From CAYXLI01 sp964464925 (GTDB taxonomy: Bacteria; Acidobacteriota; Terriglobia; Bryobacterales; Bryobacteraceae): a DNA stretch of 64,000 nt. The notes under the pieces are model-generated. The model ran no database searches. It was given only the letters and a program-made list of their open reading frames with translations, and was not told the origin of the DNA. Position 1 is the stretch's first letter, and each line of letters opens with the position of its first letter. Shown piece by piece: positions 17,226 to 24,915 of this stretch. Location: contig CAYXLI010000007.1 of the NCBI GenBank assembly GCA_964464925.1, positions 62,001-126,000 of the forward strand, written 5' to 3'. The translations under genes were made by a program, and so were the position numbers.

Positions 17226-18160
17226 CCGTTCGTCCCGATGGGAGCCACCATGAAGCACAGGATGAAGATCACCAGAGCCAGCCAGCCTAATTTTGCGCGT
17301 CCCACATCCATCTGTGATCCATCATAAATGCGCGGATGCCGCATTCCAAAGAAGAAGAGCAGAACCGCCCATAGCAACCAGCTATACGAATAGAAAATCC
17401 CAAGAGGAACAAGTGCGGCGACGAAGATGCGCGAGAGCAGTCGGTGGCGATCTCCGATGAAGGCGTAGAGGATGTGCCCGCCATCGAGTTGACCAATGGG
17501 GAGAAGGTTGAGAGCCGTGGCGAACACGCCGACCCAGGCGGCGCGCGCGATCGGGTGCAGGTAGATATCGGCCGGCGAGACGCCAGGAAAGATCAGCATC
17601 TCGAGCAACCGGAGGATCCACGGGGTGGCAAACACGATGTCACCTTGCGTGGCTATGCCGGGGATCACCTTGGAATAAGCGAGACCAATCGCGAGTGCGG
17701 GAACAACGAAAATGAAGCCAGCAACAGGACCGGCGATACCGACATCGAATAGCTGCTTTTTGCTGCAAATGGCGGAGCGGATCCGAATAAAGGCTCCGAG
17801 AGTTCCGATGAGTGTAGGCGCGGGGAGGAAATAGGGCAAGCTCGCGTCAATACGGTAATACACGCACGTCAGATAATGCCCGAGTTCATGAGCGAGCAAG
17901 ATGGTGAGCAGCGTAATGGAGAAAGGAAGTCCGGAGAGAATCGCAGCGGGGTCGGTAAACGCAAGGACCGCGGCGCGCATAGCGCCAAGGAGATCATCTT
18001 CCAGAAACGCGGGGCGGTTAGACAGAAAATTCGCACTCAGCCGGCTGCCAACCGCACTAGTAGTGATGAGTGTGAGGATCAGCAGCAGTGCATGAAGCCA
18101 GTAGCGCTCGGAACGCCGCGCCTCTTCCACTCCCGGAATCGAAACAGAAAAGGATGACAC
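17222..18160 (-). CDS. Site-2 protease family (M50) membrane metalloprotease
   Basis: 312 residues with about seven hydrophobic segments. The zinc-binding motif HELGH lies in TILLAHELGHYLTC near residue 91, and the third ligand Asp lies in LPIGQLDGGHILYA near residue 224, as expected for M50 peptidases. Members cut membrane-embedded regulators. There is no PDZ domain, so it resembles the short EGY1/SpoIVFB-like branch rather than RseP. It starts at GTG, four bases after the HU gene stop. The substrate is unknown. Confidence 0.88.
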   Translation of the reverse strand: MSSFSVSIPGVEEARRSERYWLHALLLILTLITTSAVGSRLSANFLSNRPAFLEDDLLGAMRAAVLAFTDPAAILSGLPFSITLLTILLAHELGHYLTCVYYRIDASLPYFLPAPTLIGTLGAFIRIRSAICSKKQLFDVGIAGPVAGFIFVVPALAIGLAYSKVIPGIATQGDIVFATPWILRLLEMLIFPGVSPADIYLHPIARAAWVGVFATALNLLPIGQLDGGHILYAFIGDRHRLLSRIFVAALVPLGIFYSYSWLLWAVLLFFFGMRHPRIYDGSQMDVGRAKLGWLALVIFILCFMVAPIGTNG

Positions 18161-18163
18161 GAG

Positions 18164-18433
18164 TTACTGCAGAGTCTGGAGTTCCTTACCAGGCTTGAAG
18201 CGTACAGCCTTACCGGGAGGGATGGCTACTTCGGCGCCGGTACGGGGATTGCGCCCAATCCCTGTCTTACGAGGACGCACGTTGAAGATACCGAAGCCTC
18301 GCAATTCGATTCGCTCGCCATTGCCGAGGGCGCGCTTCATACTTTCGAATACCGTCTCGACAGCCATTTCGGCTTTCGTCTTGGTAATTCCCGTTCTGGC
18401 TACGACCTCGTTGATAATGTCGAGCTTAATCAA
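18164..18433 (-). CDS. HU/IHF family DNA-binding protein
   Basis: 89 residues. It opens IKLDIINEVVARTGITKTKAE and includes the conserved arm signature GFGIFNVRPRKTGIGRNPRTG followed by IPPGKAVRFKPGKEL (both shown only in part as family matches). Dimeric nucleoid protein that bends DNA. The start is TTG with a strong GGGGAGGA five to seven bases before it. It heads the minus-strand envelope block. Confidence 0.93.
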   Translation of the reverse strand: MIKLDIINEVVARTGITKTKAEMAVETVFESMKRALGNGERIELRGFGIFNVRPRKTGIGRNPRTGAEVAIPPGKAVRFKPGKELQTLQ

Positions 18434-18518
18434 GGTATCCTCCCCGTTGTGAGACGCGCCATGCTGCCCCGGTTTCAGGCGTCACAGCAAACCTCATGAT
18501 AGGATTGAGGTTAAAGCA

Positions 18519-19040
18519 TTGTCAAGCCACGTTGAGCGGAATCCCGCACGCATAAATCCCGAAATTTTCCGGCGTACCTGCGCGCGGTTCGCCACGGGCA
18601 TCGCAGTTGCGACCGTCCGCGCGGAGGACGGAACTCCCTATGGAATTACGGTGAACTCGTTCACATCGGTATCTTGCGCGCCACCCCTGGTGCTTGTTTG
18701 TGTGGATTACCGCTCGCGAATATTGCCACATTTTCGGATGTCGGACTGGTTCGGGATTAATGTTCTCTCCGAGGAACAAACGGACGTTTCCATGCGATTC
18801 TCCCAACCGGAATTGGAGCGGTTCGGAGCGTCCGGTTGGCGCTTCGGAACATCCGGGGTGCCGTTACTAGAAGGTGTTCTGGCGCAGTTTGAATGCGCTG
18901 TTACACAGGTCATCGAGGCCGGGGACCACGCAATTTTCATAGGTGAAGTGGTGCGAACGGAATGCCGGGAAGGTGACCCACTTGTATACTTTGGGAGCCG
19001 CTATTGTGGGTTACGCGACCACCAGGATCCGGAGTTCTGA
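18519..19040 (+). CDS. Flavin reductase family protein (FMN-binding split barrel)
   Basis: 173 residues from a TTG preceded by GAGGTTAAAGCA. The motif RFATGIAVATVRAEDG and the segment GITVNSFTSVSCAPPLVLVCVD match flavin reductases such as HpaC and RutF, which supply reduced flavin to two-component monooxygenases. The C-terminal part contains GDHAIFIGEVVRTE and LVYFGSRYCGL, also typical. The partner oxygenase is not adjacent. It is divergent from the HU gene, with an intergenic region of 85 bases. Confidence 0.88.
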   Translation: MSSHVERNPARINPEIFRRTCARFATGIAVATVRAEDGTPYGITVNSFTSVSCAPPLVLVCVDYRSRILPHFRMSDWFGINVLSEEQTDVSMRFSQPELERFGASGWRFGTSGVPLLEGVLAQFECAVTQVIEAGDHAIFIGEVVRTECREGDPLVYFGSRYCGLRDHQDPEF

Positions 19041-19095
19041 TGGGGAGCCTGTCTAAAAACTACGTGGTGACTCTTTGCGAGAGAAGTAAATTTTT

Positions 19096-19196
19096 CCTTC
19101 GTGACGTCCAGTGCGCATCCACGAAGGATTCCCGTTCTATTGAGAGGTATCTTCCGATCAGCCACTTAAGCCGGAAGAGCCCTGTCCCTGCAGGGC
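19096..19196 (+). ncRNA. Structured leader candidate with three hairpins
   Basis: Three perfect inverted repeats lie in a row upstream of the response regulator gene: CCTTCGTG (19096-19103) with CACGAAGG (19120-19127); CTTCCG (19151-19156) with CGGAAG (19172-19177); GCCCTG (19179-19184) with CAGGGC (19191-19196). None has a following T-tract, so they are not ordinary terminators. They could form a structured 5' leader or a small RNA. I do not recognise a known riboswitch class. Confidence 0.3.
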
Positions 19197-19275
19197 GGGA
19201 TCTTAATATGGCATGTTACATGCTGAGAAGAAGCCGGACAGGTTTATTGTGGCACTCGCAACAAAAACAATACCA

Positions 19276-19722
19276 ATGGGCCCGAGCCGACAAAGCCAGC
19301 CGGTGGAAGTACTTTTGATTGAGGACAATCCGGGAGATGTTCGCCTAACGCAGGAAGCTTTCAAAGAAGGGCGCGTCCTAGTGAACTTGACGGTTGCCCA
19401 GGACGGCGTTGAAGCGCTAGAAGTGTTAAACCGGATCGGAAAGCACGGCGATAAGGTTCGGCCAGATCTGATTCTGCTCGACTTGAACCTGCCGAAGAAG
19501 AACGGACGGGAGGTTCTTCTCGAGATCAAGGCCGACGAGGAGTTGAAGAGAATCCCTGTGATCGTTATGACTACGTCAAAGGCGGAGCAGGATATTCATC
19601 GAGCGTACAACCTCAACGCGAACTGCTACATTACCAAACCTGTGGAACTGGATGAGTTTCTTAACGTGGTTCGCTCTATTGAGGACTTCTGGCTCACGAT
19701 CGTCACGCTGCCCCGAGGGTAG
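19276..19722 (+). CDS. Single-domain response regulator, Rcp1-like
   Basis: About 148 residues, essentially one receiver domain. VEVLLIEDNPGDVRLTQEAF holds the acidic pocket, LILLDLNLPKKNG the phosphorylated Asp, VIVMTTSKAEQD the Thr/Ser switch and NCYITKPVELDEF the conserved Lys. This is the Rcp1/NarL-less subtype usually driven by phytochrome-like or hybrid kinases. No output domain is present. The start is uncertain: ATG at 19276 or GTG at 19249 or 19213. No ribosome binding site is convincing. It is followed by a terminator. Confidence 0.88.
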   Translation: MGPSRQSQPVEVLLIEDNPGDVRLTQEAFKEGRVLVNLTVAQDGVEALEVLNRIGKHGDKVRPDLILLDLNLPKKNGREVLLEIKADEELKRIPVIVMTTSKAEQDIHRAYNLNANCYITKPVELDEFLNVVRSIEDFWLTIVTLPRG

Positions 19723-19765
19723 CATCACGATCCAACCCTGTAACTGAACGCCCTTCCTGGCAAGC

Positions 19766-19789
19766 AAGCCCGCGCCCGTGCGGGCTTTT
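19766..19789 (+). terminator. Rho-independent terminator after the response regulator
   Basis: Stem AAGCCCGC / GCGGGCTT with a six-base loop, followed by a short T run. It sits 44 bases after the response regulator stop and before the blaI promoter. Confidence 0.75.
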
Positions 19790-19823
19790 GTACCCCCCTC
19801 CAACAATCCTCTGATTTTTTGTA

Positions 19824-19872
19824 TTGACGAGTGCGCGCATGCATGCTAAGTTTTTAGCACACGAGGTGCTAA
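19824..19872 (+). promoter_or_regulatory. Promoter and BlaI-type operator of the blaI/blaR1-like pair
   Basis: A TTGACG -35 box (19824-19829) is followed 17 bases later by a weak -10 (TAAGTT, 19847-19852). Three alternating half-sites overlap this: TGCTAA (19844-19849), TTAGCA (19854-19859) and TGCTAA (19867-19872). The last two form a perfect TTAGCAC-N5-GTGCTAA repeat. The placement over the start of transcription fits autorepression by the BlaI-like repressor encoded just downstream. Confidence 0.6.
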
Positions 19873-19876
19873 GAAA

Positions 19877-20254
19877 TTGGCAGACAAACTAACCCGCAGA
19901 GAGCGCGAAATCATGGACGTCCTGTTCGAGCGTGGGAAGGCGACGGCCGCCGAGGTTCAGGCGAAGCTGTCGGGAACACCGAGCTACTCGGCCGTGCGGA
20001 CCTTTTTACGGATTCTGGAGACCAAGCAGCACGTGGAGCATGAGGTGGAAGGTGCACGTTACGTATACCGCCCGAAGATAGCTAAGGAATCCGCACAAAA
20101 GACGGCGCTTTCGCACCTGGTGCAAACGTTCTTCGAAGGATCGGCGGCGAAGGTGGTTTCTTTACTTGTGAATCAGGGGGCGAAGTTGTCCGGAGAAGAA
20201 CTGGACGAGATTGCCAACTTAGTGGCGCGAGCCAGAAAGGATGGAAAAGTATGA
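19877..20254 (+). CDS. BlaI/MecI/CopY family transcriptional repressor
   Basis: 125 residues from a TTG with GAGGTG seven bases upstream. The winged-helix domain begins LTRREREIMDVLFERGKATAAEV and continues PSYSAVRTFLRILETKQHVEHE, followed by ARYVYRPKIAKESAQ and a C-terminal dimerisation helix. Family members repress their own operon until a partner M56 protease triggers cleavage. Operator-like repeats overlap its promoter. Its stop overlaps the M56 gene start (ATGA), so both are made together. Confidence 0.93.
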   Translation: MADKLTRREREIMDVLFERGKATAAEVQAKLSGTPSYSAVRTFLRILETKQHVEHEVEGARYVYRPKIAKESAQKTALSHLVQTFFEGSAAKVVSLLVNQGAKLSGEELDEIANLVARARKDGKV

Positions 20255-21411
20255 ACGGACTGACCCTCACGCTGAAAGCTACGGTACTCCTGCTCTTCGC
20301 CTTCGGAGGCAGCGCGGTCCTGCGGCGCGCTTCGGCGGCATCCCGCGCACTCTTGTGGCAGGCGGCGGCATTAGGATTGTTCCTCATGGGCGGTCTGGCT
20401 TTGTGGGGTCCGACGTGGAACAAGGACATGGTTGCCTTGCCCGTTGTTCAGTTCGATGTAAATGCGGCATCCGAGCAGGGGGGCGCCGCGTTGCCCTGGC
20501 TGAAGGTTTTCTGGCTTGCCGGTATGGCTTTTGTCCTGTTGCGAATGGTGGCAGGACATTGCGTAATGGCCTGGGTGGCACGGCGTGCGCCACATCGGCT
20601 GTCCGGTCCGGTGACCTGGGGCTTGCTGCGTCCGGAAGTGTTGCTGCCTCCATCGGCGTCCTCCTGGAGCGAGGAGACAAGGCGAACCGTTCTGCTGCAT
20701 GAAGGGGAGCATATTCGACGCCGGGACCCGGTGTGGCAGTTTGCATGGCAATTGATCTGCGCGGCATTGTGGTTCCACCCGCTGGCGTGGATGGCTCTCG
20801 GGAAGTTCCGCAATGAAGCCGAGCAGGCTTGTGACGATGCAGTCTTGTCGAAGGGTGTTGCGGCTCCGGATTATGCGGAGTTGCTACTCAGGTTCGCGGC
20901 AGCGGCTCCGCCGTCGCCGGTGGCGCTGGGCATGCAGGGCCATGCGGATTTCAGAACTCGCGTGCAAGCCATTCTGAATCCCGGGCTGCGGCGGGGTGGC
21001 GCGACAGCGCCTGCGATTCTGATGGCCGCTTTGGCGCTTGCCGTAGCAGTCCCGGTGGCTGCGGTTGCGGATCAACAAACGAAGGAGAAGAAACCTGCCG
21101 CCGCCCAGAAGGCAAAAGCACTCGCGAGTCTTAGCGATCCGGACGTAACCCGGCCGCGTGCCGTCAAGCGGGACGAACCGAAATACACGGAAGATGCAAA
21201 AGATGCCAAGGTGGAGGGCACAGTGCTCTTGCTGGTAGTAATTGACGAGCAGGGCAAAGTTGCTGTGAAAGAGATTCTACGGCCGTTGTATCCGAGTTTG
21301 GACGCGTCCGCCGTCGAGACAGTGGCAGGTTGGGAGTTTGAGCCCGCCCGGAAGGCAGGAAAGCCAGTGGCGGTGGAAGCGAGAATCGAGATCCACTTCA
21401 AGCTGTTGTGA
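20251..21411 (+). CDS. M56 (BlaR1-like) membrane metallopeptidase with C-terminal TonB domain
   Basis: 386 residues. Membrane segments occupy roughly 5-55 and 85-110. The zinc motif HEGEH is at residues 150-154, and the third ligand Glu is in NEAEQACDDAV near 189, as in BlaR1/MecR1. A further hydrophobic segment (ILMAALALAVAVPVAAVA) lies near 255-275. Instead of a penicillin-binding sensor the C-terminal 80 residues form a TonB C-terminal domain (VEGTVLLLVVIDEQGKV, then WEFEPARKAGKPV). This variant is common in Acidobacteriota. The signal it senses is unknown. It overlaps the repressor gene by four bases. Confidence 0.9.
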   Translation: MNGLTLTLKATVLLLFAFGGSAVLRRASAASRALLWQAAALGLFLMGGLALWGPTWNKDMVALPVVQFDVNAASEQGGAALPWLKVFWLAGMAFVLLRMVAGHCVMAWVARRAPHRLSGPVTWGLLRPEVLLPPSASSWSEETRRTVLLHEGEHIRRRDPVWQFAWQLICAALWFHPLAWMALGKFRNEAEQACDDAVLSKGVAAPDYAELLLRFAAAAPPSPVALGMQGHADFRTRVQAILNPGLRRGGATAPAILMAALALAVAVPVAAVADQQTKEKKPAAAQKAKALASLSDPDVTRPRAVKRDEPKYTEDAKDAKVEGTVLLLVVIDEQGKVAVKEILRPLYPSLDASAVETVAGWEFEPARKAGKPVAVEARIEIHFKLL

Positions 21412-21417
21412 AGCCGC

Positions 21418-21435
21418 GGGCGGAGCCACCCGCCC
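21418..21435 (+). terminator. Hairpin after the M56 gene, without T-tract
   Basis: GGGCGG and CCGCCC form a six-base GC stem around AGCCAC seven bases after the stop. The sequence after it is TTACGTAAAA, so termination is uncertain. Confidence 0.35.
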
Positions 21436-21451
21436 TTACGTAAAATAACGA

Positions 21452-22993
21452 TTGGCCTTTTTACACACTCGCTGGCGCTTCGCTCTTGCACTGGCTGTCC
21501 TGACATATTCCTTTTTGTGCGCGGCGCTCATCCTGCAGAATCCTGGATTGCAATATGACGAATCCCTGCTCGTATTGGGCGCTGTACACATGCGCCACTC
21601 GCATCAGGAGATAACGCTTCCGCATGATCCGCATACGTGGTTGTGTTTACAAGGGCGCTGTTTGCCGCTGATGACCGTGCGGTATGTCGGCGCGATCAAG
21701 GAATATCTCTGCCTGCCGTTTTTCGCATTCTTCGGAACCACAGCGGAGGTGGTACGCGGGACTTCCGTTTTCCTGGGCGCGATTGGGATTTGGGGGCTTG
21801 GGTGGCTCCTGGCGCGGCAGGTTTCTCCCGAAACAGGTGTAGTTACGGCGTGGGCGCTCGCGATTCATCCGGCCTACGTGGATTTGACTTCGTTCGACAA
21901 CGGGACCGTGGCGGTGTGGATGGCCGCTATGGGATTGCTGGCGCTCGCGGTCTCCCGGTATTGCGAGCGGCGAGATCGCGCGAGTGCTCTATTGCTTGGC
22001 ATCGCGATGGGATTCGGCGTGTGGGCGCGGAGTAATTTTCTATGGCTGCTCGCCGCGATCGCAGTAGCGGCTGTTGTGACTCTGCGCCGGCGCGCGATTC
22101 CAGCGCCTGCGAATCTTGCAGCAATGGCCGCTGGTGTGGGACTAGGGGCGGCGCCATGGATTGTGTATCAGGCGATCTCGCGAGGAGGCACGTTCGAAGC
22201 CGTGGGCATGTTCACGCTGCGGGATTCCTGGAAGCAGATCCTGTCGTCGAGAACCTGGATGCTAGCGGAGACGCTCATTTCGGACCGGGAACACCGGGCG
22301 ATTTGGAACGGCCCGGAATTGCCGGCGTGGCAATCGATGCTGGCCTTGGGTACGGTGCTGGCGGCCTGCGTGGTTTGCTTGCGGCAAGGAGGCTGGGCAC
22401 GCGCGATCGCGGTCACCTTCCTTCTATTGGGAGCGATGTTTTTCTTTACCAGGCTGCCGGTGGCCGAGCATCATCTGATTGTTCTGATTCCACTCGCGGC
22501 AGTGATGGTTGCCCTGTTACCGGCGCGCGCGGGGCGGGTGGTTGGTGCGCTCTTCGTGTTCTGCGCACTCTGGTGGCAGGTGAGTGCAATTCGCGGCATC
22601 GGAGAGACGGGCGGCGTGGGTCAGTGGTCGGACGGGATCTACGCGCTTACGGATTACCTGGAGCAACGTGCGCAAGGGCGCGAGGTGCAGATTCTGGATT
22701 GGGGTCTGCAGAACAGCATCTACGTACTTAGCGATGCACGCGTGAAGACGCGAGAGGTGTTCGACAGCGGCCGCGATTGGGGAGTCGAGATTCGGAAGGG
22801 AGGCTTGTTCGTGATGAACACACCGAACAACCGTTTCTTTCCGGAGGCGACGAACGCATTTCTGAGTGCGCTGCAATCGGCGGCTGTCAGCCCCCACCAT
22901 TCTGTGATACCGGGCTTTGCGGAGATCATTGAGATCGCGCCAGCATCCCCAGGCGGAACGCAGGACGGAACGTCCAGACCTGCGGGTGAGTGA
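21452..22993 (+). CDS. Polytopic membrane protein, family 39 glycosyltransferase-like
   Basis: 513 residues from a TTG start without clear ribosome binding site. Ten or so hydrophobic segments are visible. The first periplasmic loop carries PGLQYDESLLVLGAV; a DE-type acidic pair after the first helix is the catalytic pattern of ArnT/PMT-like GT-C enzymes. A soluble C-terminal domain of about 130 residues follows (SDGIYALTDYLEQRAQG). Such enzymes transfer sugars from polyprenyl phosphate on the periplasmic face. The 3' end overlaps the convergent methyltransferase gene by 68 bases. Confidence 0.7.
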   Translation: MAFLHTRWRFALALAVLTYSFLCAALILQNPGLQYDESLLVLGAVHMRHSHQEITLPHDPHTWLCLQGRCLPLMTVRYVGAIKEYLCLPFFAFFGTTAEVVRGTSVFLGAIGIWGLGWLLARQVSPETGVVTAWALAIHPAYVDLTSFDNGTVAVWMAAMGLLALAVSRYCERRDRASALLLGIAMGFGVWARSNFLWLLAAIAVAAVVTLRRRAIPAPANLAAMAAGVGLGAAPWIVYQAISRGGTFEAVGMFTLRDSWKQILSSRTWMLAETLISDREHRAIWNGPELPAWQSMLALGTVLAACVVCLRQGGWARAIAVTFLLLGAMFFFTRLPVAEHHLIVLIPLAAVMVALLPARAGRVVGALFVFCALWWQVSAIRGIGETGGVGQWSDGIYALTDYLEQRAQGREVQILDWGLQNSIYVLSDARVKTREVFDSGRDWGVEIRKGGLFVMNTPNNRFFPEATNAFLSALQSAAVSPHHSVIPGFAEIIEIAPASPGGTQDGTSRPAGE

Positions 22994-23570
22994 AGCCGGC
23001 TCTTCTCGCGAGATTCTCCAGTTCCGTGGATTTGAATGCGGCTTCGACCGAAACGGGCGCGTCGTGTACGACGACAGGATCCCAGCGGAAAAGCCAGCGC
23101 GTCAGCGGGACAAAATGCTGCGCAAGGAAGTGGCGCTCCAGGTCATTCACGAGAACTGCACGCGTAGAGATATGGCGGAAGGCTGCGAGCAAGCCGACGA
23201 TCTGCTCGTCTGTGAAGTGATGGAGGAATAGCGAACAGGTGACGTAGTCCACTTGGCGGACAGGCAGGCGGAACGCATCGGCAACCAACTTCGGGTATTC
23301 GGCACGATCCAGATGATGCGCGCGGTAATCGAGCGCAATGATTGTTGCCTGCGGGTACACGGTTTTGATTTGGTCCCCGACATCGCCGGACGCGGCTCCG
23401 ATGTCAAGAATCGTGAATGGATGGGCGGGAGGTTGTGCCTGTTGGAGAAGGTGGCGCATCACCCTGTAGCCGCCGAACTGCGCGTTCAGGCGGCGGAGAT
23501 CGCGCAACGCATTGACCGTCTGTTCCGGCGGCAAGTCATCCATGATTTCCGGACGTATGTATCTGGGCAC
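22926..23570 (-). CDS. Class I SAM-dependent methyltransferase
   Basis: 214 residues with a Rossmann methyltransferase core. Motif I is ILDIGAASGDVGDQI, the acidic residue after strand two is in IIALDYRAHHLDRA, and the post-motif reads YVTCSLFLHHFTDEQIVGLL, followed by RAVLVNDLERHFLAQ. This resembles methyltransferases often found with polyprenyl or polyketide-type lipid biosynthesis genes, but the substrate is not indicated. It is convergent with and overlaps the membrane protein gene by 68 bases. Confidence 0.85.
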   Translation of the reverse strand: MPRYIRPEIMDDLPPEQTVNALRDLRRLNAQFGGYRVMRHLLQQAQPPAHPFTILDIGAASGDVGDQIKTVYPQATIIALDYRAHHLDRAEYPKLVADAFRLPVRQVDYVTCSLFLHHFTDEQIVGLLAAFRHISTRAVLVNDLERHFLAQHFVPLTRWLFRWDPVVVHDAPVSVEAAFKSTELENLARRAGFTHPQVWTFRPAFRLGMLARSQ

Positions 23571-23595
23571 GCTCTGCTAGTATCGTAGGTTCCTG

Positions 23596-24216
23596 ATGGA
23601 TTTTGTCACTGGCAACATTGGTTGGATCGAGGTGATTTGCGGCCCTATGTTTTCGGGGAAAAGCGAAGAACTGATCCGGAGACTGAGGCGCGCGATGATC
23701 GCCCGGAAGCGTGTGCAGGTATTCAAGCCGACAATCGACACGCGCTACTCGGAAAACGAAATTGTCTCGCATGGCGACCAGCGCATGCGCTCCGAAGTGA
23801 TCGCAAACGCGGGCGAGATTCTGAAGAAGCTCGATTGGCGCACGCAGGTTGTGGGGGTTGACGAGCCGAATTTTCTGGGGCCGGAGTTGATTGACATCGC
23901 GCAGCAACTTGCCGATAGCGGTAAGCAGGTGATCATCGCGGGGCTGGATACCGATTACATGGGCCGGCCCTTCACTCCGATTCCGGAGTTGCTGGCGCTA
24001 GCGGAATCCATTACTAAGACACTGGCCATCTGTATGCGATGCGGGAATCCGGCGAAGCATACACAGCGGCTGGTGGAATCCGATGATTTGATTGTCGTGG
24101 GGGCCGCGGGAATGTATGAAGCCCGCTGCAGGCGTTGCTTCGAACCCGGGATCCCAAAGCAGGAGTTGCTGGAATTTGCGAGGCCAGTGGTGGGCAAGAA
24201 CCAGTTGAGGTCTTGA
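23596..24216 (+). CDS. tdk: Thymidine kinase (type II)
   Basis: 206 residues. It phosphorylates thymidine with ATP for salvage. The P-loop is GPMFSGKSEELIRRLRR. The segment VVGVDEPNFLGPELID contains the catalytic Glu (usual form DEAQFF; here Pro-Asn replaces Ala-Gln). The zinc-binding Cys pairs are CMRCG and CRRCF. The lasso loop region reads VGAAGMYEARCRRC. Complete length for the family (190-215). Cytosolic tetramer by analogy. Confidence 0.94.
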   Translation: MDFVTGNIGWIEVICGPMFSGKSEELIRRLRRAMIARKRVQVFKPTIDTRYSENEIVSHGDQRMRSEVIANAGEILKKLDWRTQVVGVDEPNFLGPELIDIAQQLADSGKQVIIAGLDTDYMGRPFTPIPELLALAESITKTLAICMRCGNPAKHTQRLVESDDLIVVGAAGMYEARCRRCFEPGIPKQELLEFARPVVGKNQLRS

Positions 24217-24258
24217 GGTGGTCTCCTTGTGCAAGAGCCACCCCGAGTCCGGTACTGC

Positions 24259-24690
24259 TTACTTTCTCACAATGTCAATGCTGCCCTTGAAGTAGGCTTC
24301 GTCGTCGATCATGATGCCGGCGGTCTTGATATTTCCGACCACCTGGCCATCCTTACGGATGATCACCTTTTGAGTGGCATCCACATCGCCCTGCACCTGT
24401 CCGATGACGGTGACTTCCTTTGCTTTGATATCGCACTTGACTTTGCCGTTCGGCCCAACGGTCAGGCGGTGATCGCCGAGAAGCAGGAGGCCCTGGACTT
24501 CGCCGTCGAGGAAGAGGTCTTCCTGACTCTGAATCTCACCGATGATCGTCATCGCTTTGCCGATGGTAGTCCCACCTGCCGCCGCAGCCATCACCTGAGG
24601 AGGAGGCGGAGTTGGTCTGGACTGAGGTACCGGAGCCGGCGGTTCGGGTTTTTGCGTAGGTTGCGGGTTGTTGTTTCGTTTTTCCCACAT
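24259..24690 (-). CDS. Bactofilin (polymer-forming cytoskeletal protein)
   Basis: 143 residues. A Pro/Gln-rich disordered N terminus (residues 1-38) precedes a DUF583 beta-helix core with repeating short strands: TIIGEIQSQEDLFLDGEVQG, KVKCDIKAKEVTVIGQVQG, KVIIRKDGQVVGNIK. Bactofilins assemble into filaments that scaffold envelope enzymes, cell shape factors or chromosome-segregation proteins. AAGGAGTT lies about ten bases before the ATG. It is divergent from the carboxyltransferase operon. Confidence 0.9.
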   Translation of the reverse strand: MWEKRNNNPQPTQKPEPPAPVPQSRPTPPPPQVMAAAAGGTTIGKAMTIIGEIQSQEDLFLDGEVQGLLLLGDHRLTVGPNGKVKCDIKAKEVTVIGQVQGDVDATQKVIIRKDGQVVGNIKTAGIMIDDEAYFKGSIDIVRK

Positions 24691-24915
24691 GGGATATGAA
24701 CTCCTTCTTCTTTAAAGTGTCAAACATTTTTGCGCCTCATTGTTTGTTCCTGCTGGTAGCGTAACCGTCACCTCACTGGGTGTGCGCGCAATGGTAGTAG
24801 CATGGCAGCAGAGATGTGGGTGATTTCGCCCACTTCGATTCAATCTGTCTAGTGTTTGCAATGCTTTACTTGCGGCCCGGTCCTTGCATACCCAGAGTTG
24901 AACCTCATCATCCAA

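Noticed and set aside
24717..24915. Cobalamin riboswitch before the methylmalonyl-CoA operon
   Set aside because: No B12-box-like sequence or supporting stem structure could be seen in the short upstream region.
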